A DNA stretch of 19,460 bases from Alphaproteobacteria bacterium UBA3773 (lineage in GTDB: Bacteria; Pseudomonadota; Alphaproteobacteria; RF32; CAG-239). Location of the stretch: positions 1 to 19,460 of the forward strand of contig DFFP01000018.1 of assembly GCA_002372275.1 (NCBI GenBank), read 5' to 3'. Below are positions 1 through 7,433 of this stretch, piece after piece. The stretch's first letter is position 1; each line of letters starts with the position of its first letter. Both the position numbers and the translations under genes were made by a program. The notes beneath the pieces were generated by a model that was not told the DNA's origin, made no database searches, and worked only from the letters and a program-made list of their open reading frames with translations.

Positions 1-751
1 AAGCGGCAATCATCATACCTTCAATCACGGCATGCGGATCACCCTCTAAAATTGAACGATCCATATAAGCACCCGGATCGCCTTCATCGCCGTTACAGAT
101 AATAAACTTTTCATCAACTGTCGGCACTTTAGAAGCAAATTCCCATTTCATGCCTGTTGAAAAACCGGCGCCGCCACGACCTCTTAAGCCTGATTTTTTC
201 ATTTCTTCAATGACTTGTTGCGGCGTCATGGTTTTCAAAACTTTTTCAAGTGCCAAATACCCGCCTTTGGCCATGTATTCCGTGATATCTTCAGGATCAA
301 TATGTCCGGCATTTTGCAAAACAACTTTTTTCTGTTTTGTAAAAAACGGCAAATCAAGTGATAAAATATGATTATTCAAATTATCTGAAAAGACAATTTC
401 ATTTTGACCGTTCACAAGCGGTAAAACATACGCGTTCATAATCTCTTCAACAGTTTCGGCATCAACGCGCTTAAATAAGATATCATTTTTATCTTTGATT
501 TCAACTCTGATGAGCGGACCTTGAGCGCAAAGCCCCATACAACCCGTTGCCACCAAACGAACTTTTTCATCTAAACCGTTTGATGTAATAAATTCTTTAA
601 TTTGTGCCAAGAAATCATCACTACCTGAAGATTTGCAACCTGTGGAGTGACAACAATAAATTGTGCATATATATTTTGAAATTTCGGCATTTTTTTCTTC
701 TGCAATCCGATGAATATCAAAACGTTTGTTAATTTCTGCCATATCAACCAT
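1..751 (-). CDS. NuoF-like/HydB-type flavoprotein subunit with N-terminal [2Fe-2S] domain (partial, runs off left edge)
   Basis: The first 250 residues are visible and the gene continues past position 1. Residues about 25-110 form a thioredoxin-fold ferredoxin-like domain with C34-x4-C39 and C71-x3-C75, a [2Fe-2S] pattern. After a linker comes the NuoF FMN/NADH-binding region, with GRGGAGFSTG at 191-200 and NGDEGDPGAY at 220-229. Complex I NuoF normally lacks the N-terminal domain; HydB/HndC subunits of NAD(P)-linked or bifurcating [FeFe]-hydrogenases and some NAD-formate dehydrogenase beta subunits have it. The ATG directly follows the stop of the NuoE-like gene (0-bp gap), with an AAGGAGG ribosome site inside that gene's end, so the two are co-translated. 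The expected role is NAD(H) oxidation or reduction through FMN, passing electrons to a catalytic subunit further left. The exact partner is outside the window. Confidence 0.88.
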   Translation of the reverse strand, partial: MVDMAEINKRFDIHRIAEEKNAEISKYICTIYCCHSTGCKSSGSDDFLAQIKEFITSNGLDEKVRLVATGCMGLCAQGPLIRVEIKDKNDILFKRVDAETVEEIMNAYVLPLVNGQNEIVFSDNLNNHILSLDLPFFTKQKKVVLQNAGHIDPEDITEYMAKGGYLALEKVLKTMTPQQVIEEMKKSGLRGRGGAGFSTGMKWEFASKVPTVDEKFIICNGDEGDPGAYMDRSILEGDPHAVIEGMMIAA

Positions 752-1237
752 TTATGCACCCTCCTTTTCAAATACTTCACGCCATTCGTTTAAAATTTCA
801 GGAACGCGTTCCGGTGTCATACGTCCGTATGTTTTTCCGTTAATCACGCAAACCGGCGCCAATCCGCAACATCCCACACAACGAACTGTTTGAAGATGGA
901 ACATATGATCAGGTGTACTTTCATCTTCTTTAATTCCAAGCTCTTTTTTGAAGGCCTCTAAAACTTTGTCATTGCCTTTCAAATAACAAGCCGTTCCGGT
1001 ACAAACGGAAATAACAGCCTTGCCGGGGGCAACAAGCTTAAAAAAGTTATAAAAAGTCAAAACTTCATATATACGAACCAAAGGAATACCCATTGATTTT
1101 GATAAATCGACGGCATCTTGCCATTCAACATATCCTTTTTTGCTTTGAATTTCATGTAATGCCATAATAAGCGAACCACGTTTTTTACGCCATTTTTCAC
1201 CTGCAAGGCATGCGTCGGACTGACATTGTTCTGTCAT
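752..1237 (-). CDS. NuoE-like/HydC-type [2Fe-2S] subunit (161 aa)
   Basis: This is a NuoE-family thioredoxin-like [2Fe-2S] protein of normal length. The four cluster ligands are C79 and C84 (in CTGTAC) and C120 and C124 (in CVGCCGLAP). The N-terminal helical part, with GYVEWQDAVDLSKSMGIP and the EVLTFYNFF stretch, is typical of the family. It shuttles electrons next to the FMN subunit encoded immediately downstream. The ATG at 1237 has an AGGAG site 6-7 bases upstream. The gene is first in its transcription unit, with no nuoD before it, which together with its partner's architecture points to a soluble hydrogenase or formate dehydrogenase complex (HydC/HndA type) rather than complex I. The family is certain; the complex is inferred. 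Confidence 0.9.
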   Translation of the reverse strand: MTEQCQSDACLAGEKWRKKRGSLIMALHEIQSKKGYVEWQDAVDLSKSMGIPLVRIYEVLTFYNFFKLVAPGKAVISVCTGTACYLKGNDKVLEAFKKELGIKEDESTPDHMFHLQTVRCVGCCGLAPVCVINGKTYGRMTPERVPEILNEWREVFEKEGA

Positions 1238-1272
1238 AACTGTCTCCTAAAAAATGAATCGAATTTTTTCGC

Positions 1273-1301
1273 AATATAGTAAAAAAAATCTACGAACACA
1301 A
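1273..1301 (-). promoter_or_regulatory. Predicted sigma70-type promoter for the nuoE-like/nuoF-like operon
   Basis: Read on the minus strand, TTGTGT (1301-1296) is separated by 17 bp from TATATT (1278-1273). The -10 matches the consensus at 5 of 6 positions and the -35 at 3 of 6. It would start transcription about 30 bases before the ribosome site. The 138-bp gap 1238-1375 otherwise shows only AT-rich sequence. Confidence 0.5.
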
Positions 1302-1375
1302 GCACATTTTAACAGATTTGAAAAGATATTTAACATAACTTTTCAGATATAATTTTGTAAATGGAAAATCTGTTC

Positions 1376-1684
1376 TTAAAACTCTTCAATAAACACATTT
1401 TTTTTAATATGTTTGACAGGTGCTTCATATGTGCGAAGAATATCCTGAATATCATCGTCCATTTCAAACACAAGGATTTTTTCAGCCTCGCTTAAAATGG
1501 GCGGCAATCTGTCATCTAAATCATCAAGCGCCATCGTTTCATTTTCACTTCGGTATAAAACGGCATTTTTTGAGCCATCATAAAGCACAAAAGGATGAAC
1601 GGGGTCTGTTTTTCTGGCTTCAATCATAAAAATGAGAATCCCCTCATTTGTGATAATCACCTGATATTTGTGTTTCTGCTCCAT
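1376..1684 (-). CDS. Conserved-looking hypothetical protein (102 aa), last gene of the rpe-phoB operon
   Basis: I do not recognise this small soluble protein. It has no signal peptide or membrane segment. The N-terminal half looks beta-rich (YQVIITNEGILIFMIEARK); the middle is acidic (ALDDLDDRLPPILSEAEK), followed by VFEMDDDIQDILRTYE and a basic tail. The ATG at 1684 has a strong AGGAAAGG site and lies 13 bp after the phoB stop, so it is almost certainly co-transcribed with phoB and rpe. Clean spacing and a good ribosome site make it a real gene; the function is unknown. Confidence 0.75.
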   Translation of the reverse strand: MEQKHKYQVIITNEGILIFMIEARKTDPVHPFVLYDGSKNAVLYRSENETMALDDLDDRLPPILSEAEKILVFEMDDDIQDILRTYEAPVKHIKKNVFIEEF

Positions 1685-1697
1685 ATCTGACCTTTCC

Positions 1698-2390
1698 TTA
1701 TTCTATCGTTTCATTTTTATCAATCGAATAACCTGTGGCGCGAACAGTTCGGATATAATCTGGGCCAAACTGGTTCAAGGCTTTACGAAGACGTCTGATA
1801 TGCACATCAATTGTACGGGATTCAACATATATATTATTTCCCCAGACTGTTTTAAGTAAATACTCGCGTGAAAAAACTTTGCCCGGGTTTTGCATCAAGA
1901 TTTTAAGCAATCGAAATTCCGTCGGACCTAAGTGAACATAATTTCCCTGACGCGAAACTTTTCTTTGCACCACATCAATCTGAATATCTTCATAGGTTAA
2001 TATTTTTGTAGGTACAATTTCAGGTGCGCGTCTTAAATTGGCCTTCACGCGTGCCATCAGCTCCGGAATAGAAAACGGTTTGGTCACATAATCATCTGCC
2101 CCCGCATTCAAACCTTTAATTTTATCTTCTTCCTGACCTTTAGCTGTGAGCATAATAATCGGAATTTGTTTAATATCCGGTTTTGAGCGTATCAATTTAC
2201 AAATTTCGACACCCGACAATTCCGGCAACATCCAATCGAGCAAAATAAGCTGCGGTGCATTTTTTTCAACGACCCCTAAAACTTTATTGCCGCGATCTTC
2301 CGTTAAGACCGTATAACCTTCTTTTTCAAGGTTATATTTAAGCATTAACGCTAAGGCTTGTTCATCTTCAACTACCAAAACCGTCGCCAT
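1698..2390 (-). CDS. phoB: PhoB-like OmpR-family response regulator (230 aa)
   Basis: A two-domain transcription factor. The receiver domain (1-120) has the acidic pair E8/D9, phospho-acceptor D52 in LLDWMLPELSG, T82 and K104 (in TKPFS). The winged-helix DNA-binding domain (about 130-225) has GPTEFRLLKIL and the recognition stretch VESRTIDVHIRRLRKAL, ending in RTVRATGY. DWMLP and the domain-2 sequence are close to textbook PhoB, the phosphate-starvation regulator. No PhoR kinase or pst genes accompany it; instead it sits 14 bp after rpe and 13 bp before an unknown gene. The PhoB assignment rests on remembered family sequence; another OmpR-family regulator is possible. Confidence 0.85.
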   Translation of the reverse strand: MATVLVVEDEQALALMLKYNLEKEGYTVLTEDRGNKVLGVVEKNAPQLILLDWMLPELSGVEICKLIRSKPDIKQIPIIMLTAKGQEEDKIKGLNAGADDYVTKPFSIPELMARVKANLRRAPEIVPTKILTYEDIQIDVVQRKVSRQGNYVHLGPTEFRLLKILMQNPGKVFSREYLLKTVWGNNIYVESRTIDVHIRRLRKALNQFGPDYIRTVRATGYSIDKNETIE

Positions 2391-2404
2391 GTTTTTCTCC
2401 TTTT

Positions 2405-3040
2405 TTATCTTAAAGCCTCTATATTTTTTTTATATTCCCCGCCCTTAAAAACAGAAGTTCCGGCCACCAAAACATCAGCACCGGCAGAAATACATTTTGC
2501 CGCTGTCATCGGATTGATACCACCGTCAACCTCAAGTAAGATATCCTGTCCTTTAATCATTTTTTTAATTTTTGTAATTTTATCCAAAATTGATGGAATA
2601 AATGTTTGTCCGCCAAATCCGGGGTTAACAGACATCACAAGTATAAGATCCGTTTTATCTAAAACATATTCAAGCACATTTTCAGGAGTTGCCGGATTAA
2701 GCGCAACACCTGCTTTTAATCCTAAATCATGAATAGAAGAAAGAAGCCTGTCCAAATGTTTCGTTGCTTCGGCATGAACTGTTAAAATGTCGGCACAGGC
2801 ATCAGCAAAATCTTCAATCATTTCTTCAGGATTTGAAACCATTAAGTGCACATCAAACGGAATTTGAGCATAAGGACGTATAGATTTTAAGACCATCGGG
2901 CCAAATGTTAAATTAGGCACAAAATGTCCATCCATCACATCAATATGAATCATATCTGCGCCTGCCCGATGCAGTGCTTCGACTTCGCGCCTTAAAATTG
3001 AAAAATCAGCTGATAACAAACTGGGAGCTATTTGGACCAT
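2405..3040 (-). CDS. rpe: Ribulose-phosphate 3-epimerase (211 aa)
   Basis: This TIM-barrel enzyme interconverts D-ribulose 5-phosphate and D-xylulose 5-phosphate in the pentose phosphate pathway. The N-terminus IAPSLLSADF, metal ligands H32 and D34 (in HIDVMDGHFVPN), H65 (DVHLMV), the phosphate loop VNPGFGGQ (138-145) and D172 (EVDGGI) are all present, with D34 and D172 the acid/base pair. Length is normal for the family. The start is supported by an AAAGGAT site. It opens the rpe-phoB-orf102 operon and is divergent from the ferritin-like gene across a 169-bp gap. Confidence 0.96.
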   Translation of the reverse strand: MVQIAPSLLSADFSILRREVEALHRAGADMIHIDVMDGHFVPNLTFGPMVLKSIRPYAQIPFDVHLMVSNPEEMIEDFADACADILTVHAEATKHLDRLLSSIHDLGLKAGVALNPATPENVLEYVLDKTDLILVMSVNPGFGGQTFIPSILDKITKIKKMIKGQDILLEVDGGINPMTAAKCISAGADVLVAGTSVFKGGEYKKNIEALR

Positions 3041-3059
3041 TTTTTTATCCTTTCAATTA

Positions 3060-3072
3060 TTGCAACGTGCAA
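3060..3072. promoter_or_regulatory. Small perfect inverted repeat in the rpe/ferritin divergent region (possible operator)
   Basis: TTGCA-ACG-TGCAA is a 5-3-5 palindrome 20 bp upstream of the rpe start, in the 169-bp gap shared with the divergent ferritin-like gene. A possible -10 for the ferritin side is TATAGT at 3104-3109, without a convincing -35. A palindrome this short can arise by chance; a regulator site is only suggested. Confidence 0.2.
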
Positions 3073-3209
3073 GCTTAAAAAAAAATGCAACATATATATC
3101 ATGTATAGTATGAAAACTTTAAGTCCAAGTAAATATTTTTTTTGTTTTTCTCTTGTTTTCAAGAAAGAAGAGATTATCTCACATAATCATTTTATGAAAG
3201 GAAAACAAT

Positions 3210-3722
3210 ATGGGAAAAACAGCACGCGAAATCAGCAAAACAGATGTTGATCATTTAATTCAAATTTTAAACGAAGCATATGCCGAAGAATGGCTGGCAT
3301 ACTACCAATATTTTATCGGCGCCAAAATAGCCGCCGGTGCACTGCGCCCGAATGTAACGGAAGAATTTGAAGAACATGCCAAGCAAGAATTAAAACATGC
3401 CAACATGTTAGCCGATAGAATTATTGAACTCGGCGGGACCCCTCTGATTTCTCCGGACGAATGGTCAAATTATGCAAAATGCAAATACGAAAAGCCCATT
3501 AATGAGAATACACATGAGTTGGTTTTGCAAAATTTAGCTTCCGAGCGCTGTGCCATTAAACGATATCAAGAGATTTGTGATATGACTTTTGGCAAAGACT
3601 ATCAAACATTTCATTTATCGCGCCATATTTTAGAAGAAGAAATCGAGCATGAACAGGAAATGGAAGACTTTTTAAAAGATATGGAGCTTTCAAAAATACT
3701 TTATAATTTTGAAAATAAGTGA
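3210..3722 (+). CDS. Ferritin-like di-iron protein (bacterioferritin/DPS-like, 170 aa)
   Basis: A four-helix-bundle ferritin-like protein with all six expected di-iron ligands: E27 (helix A, EEWLAYYQY), E60 and H63 (ExxH in QELKHANML), E112 (SERCAIKRY), E144 and H147 (EEEIEHEQE). The spacing matches bacterioferritin, but the residue after E60 is Leu where the heme-binding Met would be, so no heme ligand is expected. A close Cys pair, C114 and C123, lies on the third helix beside E112, reminiscent of DPS-like thioferritins. The likely role is iron oxidation or storage and peroxide protection. The start at 3210 has a GAAAGGA site. It is one of only two plus-strand genes here and is convergent with the next. 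Confidence 0.87.
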   Translation: MGKTAREISKTDVDHLIQILNEAYAEEWLAYYQYFIGAKIAAGALRPNVTEEFEEHAKQELKHANMLADRIIELGGTPLISPDEWSNYAKCKYEKPINENTHELVLQNLASERCAIKRYQEICDMTFGKDYQTFHLSRHILEEEIEHEQEMEDFLKDMELSKILYNFENK

Positions 3723-3772
3723 TGTTTGTCTGTTTGAATGAGGAATATAAAGAATATATTGACCGATACACC

Positions 3773-4324
3773 TTACTGCAGAACTTTTCGAATTTCTTCT
3801 TCGTAACCTTCAATCAACCGGAGCTCATCATCCGTTATTCCTTCGATATTAGCCATTTGGTGTTGCTCTTCGATAATATCATTATACCATTTGGCTTTTT
3901 CAGAAGAAACACCTTCGGAAATTTCAGATTTTAAAATACCGATGACATCATTTGTCTGATTTTTCAGTTGACGTGTTTTTAAAATATTTCTCATTCTTTG
4001 TTCAACATAATAAAAACGCTCAGCAGAGATACACCTTTTATCAAACCATAATTTAACCACCCATGGCAAACGTTTCGAAATTTTTTGGTCATCATATCGT
4101 AAATCTTCCGGAACTTTTTTATTATACCCGCGATTAATATAATCTGCCCAGTGCTTAAAAAAGAAGTTTGCCTCATCGGCCGATATATCCACGCGATCAG
4201 ATGCAATCGGACACATATCCGTCTTAAAGCGAATTTCAATAATTCGCGTTGTTAAAAGATCAATTAAGGCACAGAGGCTTAAGCCTAAAATTCCGTAACG
4301 TATGAATGCTGACATTTTTTTCAT
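3773..4324 (-). CDS. Hypothetical membrane-anchored protein (183 aa)
   Basis: I do not recognise a family. The N-terminus has a short basic start followed by a hydrophobic segment (about residues 8-26, IRYGILGLSLCALIDLL), which reads as a signal anchor. The rest is charged and helical, rich in Glu and Lys, probably periplasmic, with a lone C38 after the membrane segment. The start lies 4 bp after the HAD gene stop and has an AGGTGG site overlapping that gene's end, so the pair is translationally linked. It is the last gene of the folA-to-here run and faces the ferritin-like gene tail to tail. Confidence 0.72.
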   Translation of the reverse strand: MKKMSAFIRYGILGLSLCALIDLLTTRIIEIRFKTDMCPIASDRVDISADEANFFFKHWADYINRGYNKKVPEDLRYDDQKISKRLPWVVKLWFDKRCISAERFYYVEQRMRNILKTRQLKNQTNDVIGILKSEISEGVSSEKAKWYNDIIEEQHQMANIEGITDDELRLIEGYEEEIRKVLQ

Positions 4325-4328
4325 CTGC

Positions 4329-5189
4329 CTACCACCTGAATTCAGAAATTAAATACGTCGGATATGTATCGTAATTCTGGGCCAGTGATTTTGCTTTTTG
4401 AATATCCGGAATATACCCTTCTCCCAACGCATTTTTGTGAATACCTTTTGCAACCAAAAGTTTATCAGCCCCGATCAAATCAGCCGATTTCATATCGCTT
4501 GGCAAACTGTCCCCAACATATATGATTTTGCGTTTATCGGCTGAAAAAGCCTCTTTCGTATATAAAGCAAAAGACGGATCCGGTTTGCCGACCGTTATGA
4601 TTTTTCCGCCGAGCATAGCATACCTTTCGGCAACGGCTCCCGAACCGAGCACAATATCATCGTTTTTATGAACCGACAAATCCGTTCCGACACATAGAAG
4701 CGGTAAATGCATAGCAAGAGCTGTTTTTAAATCTGACTCATAATCTTCTAAAGACTGTCTATCTGTTTCCACATCACCGATAAACAAAAAATCAGCTTGC
4801 GACAGATCTTGAACTTTTTCATAATCAAGTCCTTCAAAAACACCGTCAGAAATCAGACTTCCCAAACTATAATATCGCCTGCCGAGATTTTTCATCAAAC
4901 GCAGTTTATAGTGCAAAACTTCACCTGCCGTCACGATGGCTCGAAGATTTTTCAAATCCAGATCCACACTTGAAAGCAGTTCTGCCATCATTTTCACTCT
5001 TAAAGAAGAATTTGAACAAATAACAATTTCTTTGCCGATTGCATGCAAATTTCGAATCGCTTTTAAGGCATCATTTGAAAATCCGTTTCCTTTGCTTAAA
5101 ACGCCGTCAAATCCTAACACATAAGCATCATATAAATCCGAAACTTTAGAAATTCCAATAAGAGGTATAATTGAGTTCATGGGCTTCAT
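4329..5189 (-). CDS. HAD-superfamily IIA (NagD-like) protein with nucleophile Asp replaced by Gly
   Basis: A 286-aa HAD protein of the class IIA (NagD-like) type. Motif II is ICSNSS (57-62), motif III is K202 in GKPDPS, and motif IV is GDSLPSD (226-232) with D227. Motif I, normally D-x-D/W-G, reads G26-F27-D28-G29, with a GGA codon at the nucleophile position, so the phospho-aspartate intermediate could not form there. The protein may be a pseudo-phosphatase, use another residue, or bind a ligand only. The start is ambiguous: ATG at 5189, or 5180 (M4) with a weak GGATGA before it. It follows the deacetylase-GtrA gene by 38 bp and precedes the unknown gene by 4 bp, so the operon is likely. Confidence 0.82.
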   Translation of the reverse strand: MKPMNSIIPLIGISKVSDLYDAYVLGFDGVLSKGNGFSNDALKAIRNLHAIGKEIVICSNSSLRVKMMAELLSSVDLDLKNLRAIVTAGEVLHYKLRLMKNLGRRYYSLGSLISDGVFEGLDYEKVQDLSQADFLFIGDVETDRQSLEDYESDLKTALAMHLPLLCVGTDLSVHKNDDIVLGSGAVAERYAMLGGKIITVGKPDPSFALYTKEAFSADKRKIIYVGDSLPSDMKSADLIGADKLLVAKGIHKNALGEGYIPDIQKAKSLAQNYDTYPTYLISEFRW

Positions 5190-5227
5190 CCGTTTAATAT
5201 TTTAAGTAGATGATAAAAGAATTTCAT

Positions 5228-6490
5228 TTATTTTTTGTTAAAAGAAAAATATTTGTGCAGTATATAGGTCAAAATTGTTGAAAAACACAAATAAAGCGCC
5301 TGAGCTAAAAATTTATTGATTTTTAAAAGGTCAATCAATGCCCAAAGACCGACCATATTTAAAATCAAAAGTCCGATATAAACACTCCATGCTTTGGCAA
5401 ATTCTTTGAGCATATTGCCGTGGCTTCGAAAAACATAGTAGCGCATGGTCGCCACCGAAACATTGATTGTGATAAAATACTGCACCGGAAGTGCTAACCA
5501 ATACGGCATAAAAAATACAAGAAGTGCATAAACCATATATGCAAAAACGGTATTAAACCCACCGACGAGCAAAAAGCGAAGTTTTTCAGGGATACACTTA
5601 AACCAAAAATTTTCAATCTTAAAGTAAAGCTCAAACAAAAACGGATATTTTGCACCAAACACAAAATTTTCAGACACTTTTTTATCCAAAAGCGTTTCCA
5701 ATTCTTTTTCCCGCCATGAGGACAACACATTTAAATCAAAAATATCTTCTTTGTGATTTTGATCGATAGAGGTCACGCTCGGATGAATCATAATTTCAAC
5801 ATTGTCAAACCCTTTAGGAATTAAAACCTTTTGAAAATGCTCTTTTGAAAGCTTGCAGGTATAAAGCATGGTATAAAAGTAAGTTTTCGAAACATACCCG
5901 TTCAAATAATAAAAAAACTTGAGCAGTGCATATTTAACCAATCCGCCGTCTTTGAAATAACTTTTATTTTTATTGGTACATAGCGTTAAAACAGCAGATT
6001 CATTGATTGTTCTGATTCTACTTATTTGATATTTTTCTTTTAGATTTAACATTTCATCAAAAATAACCGGAATCATATGAACATGTCGGTGACTGTCAAT
6101 GTGCGTTAACTGAGCGCCCATCAAAAGAGCCTTTTGAATTTGCGCCTCTATTTCGGCTCTGACTTCAGATCGTAGTTTTTTAGGGTGCAAAATCGAAAGC
6201 CATAAAAGCTTCACAAAGCCGTTTTTAAACCGTCCGTTTTCATCTGTTAAAAGCGGAATTTGATCATGCGTTAAAGCCGCATATTCATTGGTTAAATTCA
6301 CATGCAAACCTAAATCCAAATCAGGCATTTTTTTGGCTATTTCAACAGCTTGAGCAGCATATTTTTGATTAACCATCAAGCTCGCTGCATTTAAGATGCC
6401 CTCATGATAAGCTTTTTCAATGGCGGCATTAACCCCCAAACTTATACCGAAATCATCAGCATTAAAAATAACTCTACTTTTTGCGGACAT
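5228..6490 (-). CDS. Fusion of ChbG/YdjC-family deacetylase with GtrA-like flippase (420 aa)
   Basis: Two domains in one reading frame. Residues 1-285 are a ChbG/YdjC (NaxD-type) carbohydrate deacetylase with metal motif NADDFG (10-15), H63 in GLHVNL, and the HIDSHRHVH cluster (130-138). Residues about 300-420 are a GtrA-like membrane domain with LRFLLVGGFNT at 304-314 and four predicted membrane helices, the family thought to flip polyprenyl-phosphate sugars. Deacetylating a lipid-linked N-acetylhexosamine and flipping it are consecutive steps, so the fusion is chemically sensible. The start overlaps the GT2 gene end by 17 bp. The YdjC family includes NaxD, which deacetylates undecaprenyl-phosphate GalNAc in Francisella. 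The substrate here is inferred, not shown. Confidence 0.87.
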   Translation of the reverse strand: MSAKSRVIFNADDFGISLGVNAAIEKAYHEGILNAASLMVNQKYAAQAVEIAKKMPDLDLGLHVNLTNEYAALTHDQIPLLTDENGRFKNGFVKLLWLSILHPKKLRSEVRAEIEAQIQKALLMGAQLTHIDSHRHVHMIPVIFDEMLNLKEKYQISRIRTINESAVLTLCTNKNKSYFKDGGLVKYALLKFFYYLNGYVSKTYFYTMLYTCKLSKEHFQKVLIPKGFDNVEIMIHPSVTSIDQNHKEDIFDLNVLSSWREKELETLLDKKVSENFVFGAKYPFLFELYFKIENFWFKCIPEKLRFLLVGGFNTVFAYMVYALLVFFMPYWLALPVQYFITINVSVATMRYYVFRSHGNMLKEFAKAWSVYIGLLILNMVGLWALIDLLKINKFLAQALYLCFSTILTYILHKYFSFNKK

Positions 6491-7433
6491 TTTTTTCTTT
6501 CTTTGAGGTTACAAAATCTGCCATATAAAGAGGTCTTTTTTTGACTTCCATATGAATTTTTCCGATATATTCTCCGATAATACCAAGTGTGATAAGTTGA
6601 ATTGCTCCCAAAAACCCGACCACACACACAATCGTCGCATAGCCCGGCGTCGGATTATGCTGAATATAGTGTTCAAAAATCACCCAAAATCCGAGTAAAA
6701 CGGAAAAAAATGCCGTTACAAATCCGAGATATGTTGCTAAATGAAGCGGACGAACCGAAAATTGTGTAATACTGTTAATGGCCAAATTCAGACTTTTAAT
6801 AAAGTTATATTTTGTCTGACCGCTGAAACGATTAGGCGCCTTAAAATCAATAATGCTGACCTTATCGTTTGGCATAATCCAGCTAAGCAACCCTCTAAAA
6901 AGTCTGTCTTGTTCATTAAAACCTTTTAAGAAATCGACATATTTTCGATCGATTAATCTAAAATCTGGCATAGAAGCCGGAATTTTCGTATCAGATAACA
7001 GATTTAAGATTGTATAAAAAGACTTGGCGCAAAACTTATAAAATGCAGAAGTGGCCGCGTTATCTATTCTCTTTGTTAAAACAATTTCATCGCCTTTTTG
7101 CCAGCGTTTAATCATTTCTGGGATATAAACCGGCGGATGTTGCAAATCAGAGTCCATAAAGATAACGGCATCACCTGTGGCATAATCCATACCTGCCGTC
7201 ATAGCGATTTCGTGGCCGAAATTCCGTTTTAAGTTCACCATTTTAACTCTGGCGTCTTCTTTGATCAGTTTTTCAATTTTGTTTTTCGTCTGATCGCTGC
7301 TTCCGTCGTTAACAAAGATAAACTCAAAATCCACATTTGAAACGGTTTTCAAATGTTTCATGAGTTCATCATAAAGCTTTTGAATATTTCCTTCTTCATT
7401 ATAAGCTGAAATCACAATGCTGACTGTTTTCAT
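6474..7433 (-). CDS. GT2 polyprenyl-phosphate glycosyltransferase, GtrB/ArnC/DPM1-like (319 aa)
   Basis: A GT-A fold family 2 transferase that would load a sugar from a nucleotide donor onto polyprenyl phosphate at the cytoplasmic face. It shows SIVISAYNEEGNI (5-17), NDGSSD (42-47), the metal-binding DSD (94-96, in MDSDLQHPP), and RLFRG (177-181) in the acceptor motif position. Two C-terminal membrane helices (about 232-256 and 267-290) are as in GtrB and ArnC. I chose ATG 7433 over an in-frame upstream ATG at 7466: it begins MKTVSIVIS as the family does, overlaps the upstream stop as ATGA, and has a GGAGAAG site. Next door are an ArnT-like transferase and the deacetylase-GtrA fusion. Confidence 0.9.
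   Translation of the reverse strand: MKTVSIVISAYNEEGNIQKLYDELMKHLKTVSNVDFEFIFVNDGSSDQTKNKIEKLIKEDARVKMVNLKRNFGHEIAMTAGMDYATGDAVIFMDSDLQHPPVYIPEMIKRWQKGDEIVLTKRIDNAATSAFYKFCAKSFYTILNLLSDTKIPASMPDFRLIDRKYVDFLKGFNEQDRLFRGLLSWIMPNDKVSIIDFKAPNRFSGQTKYNFIKSLNLAINSITQFSVRPLHLATYLGFVTAFFSVLLGFWVIFEHYIQHNPTPGYATIVCVVGFLGAIQLITLGIIGEYIGKIHMEVKKRPLYMADFVTSKKEKNVRKK

Noticed and set aside
1..1237. Complex I (nuoE-nuoF) operon
   Set aside because: The extra [2Fe-2S] domain and the separate promoter fit complex I poorly; kept only as the alternative to be excluded by the sequence to the left.
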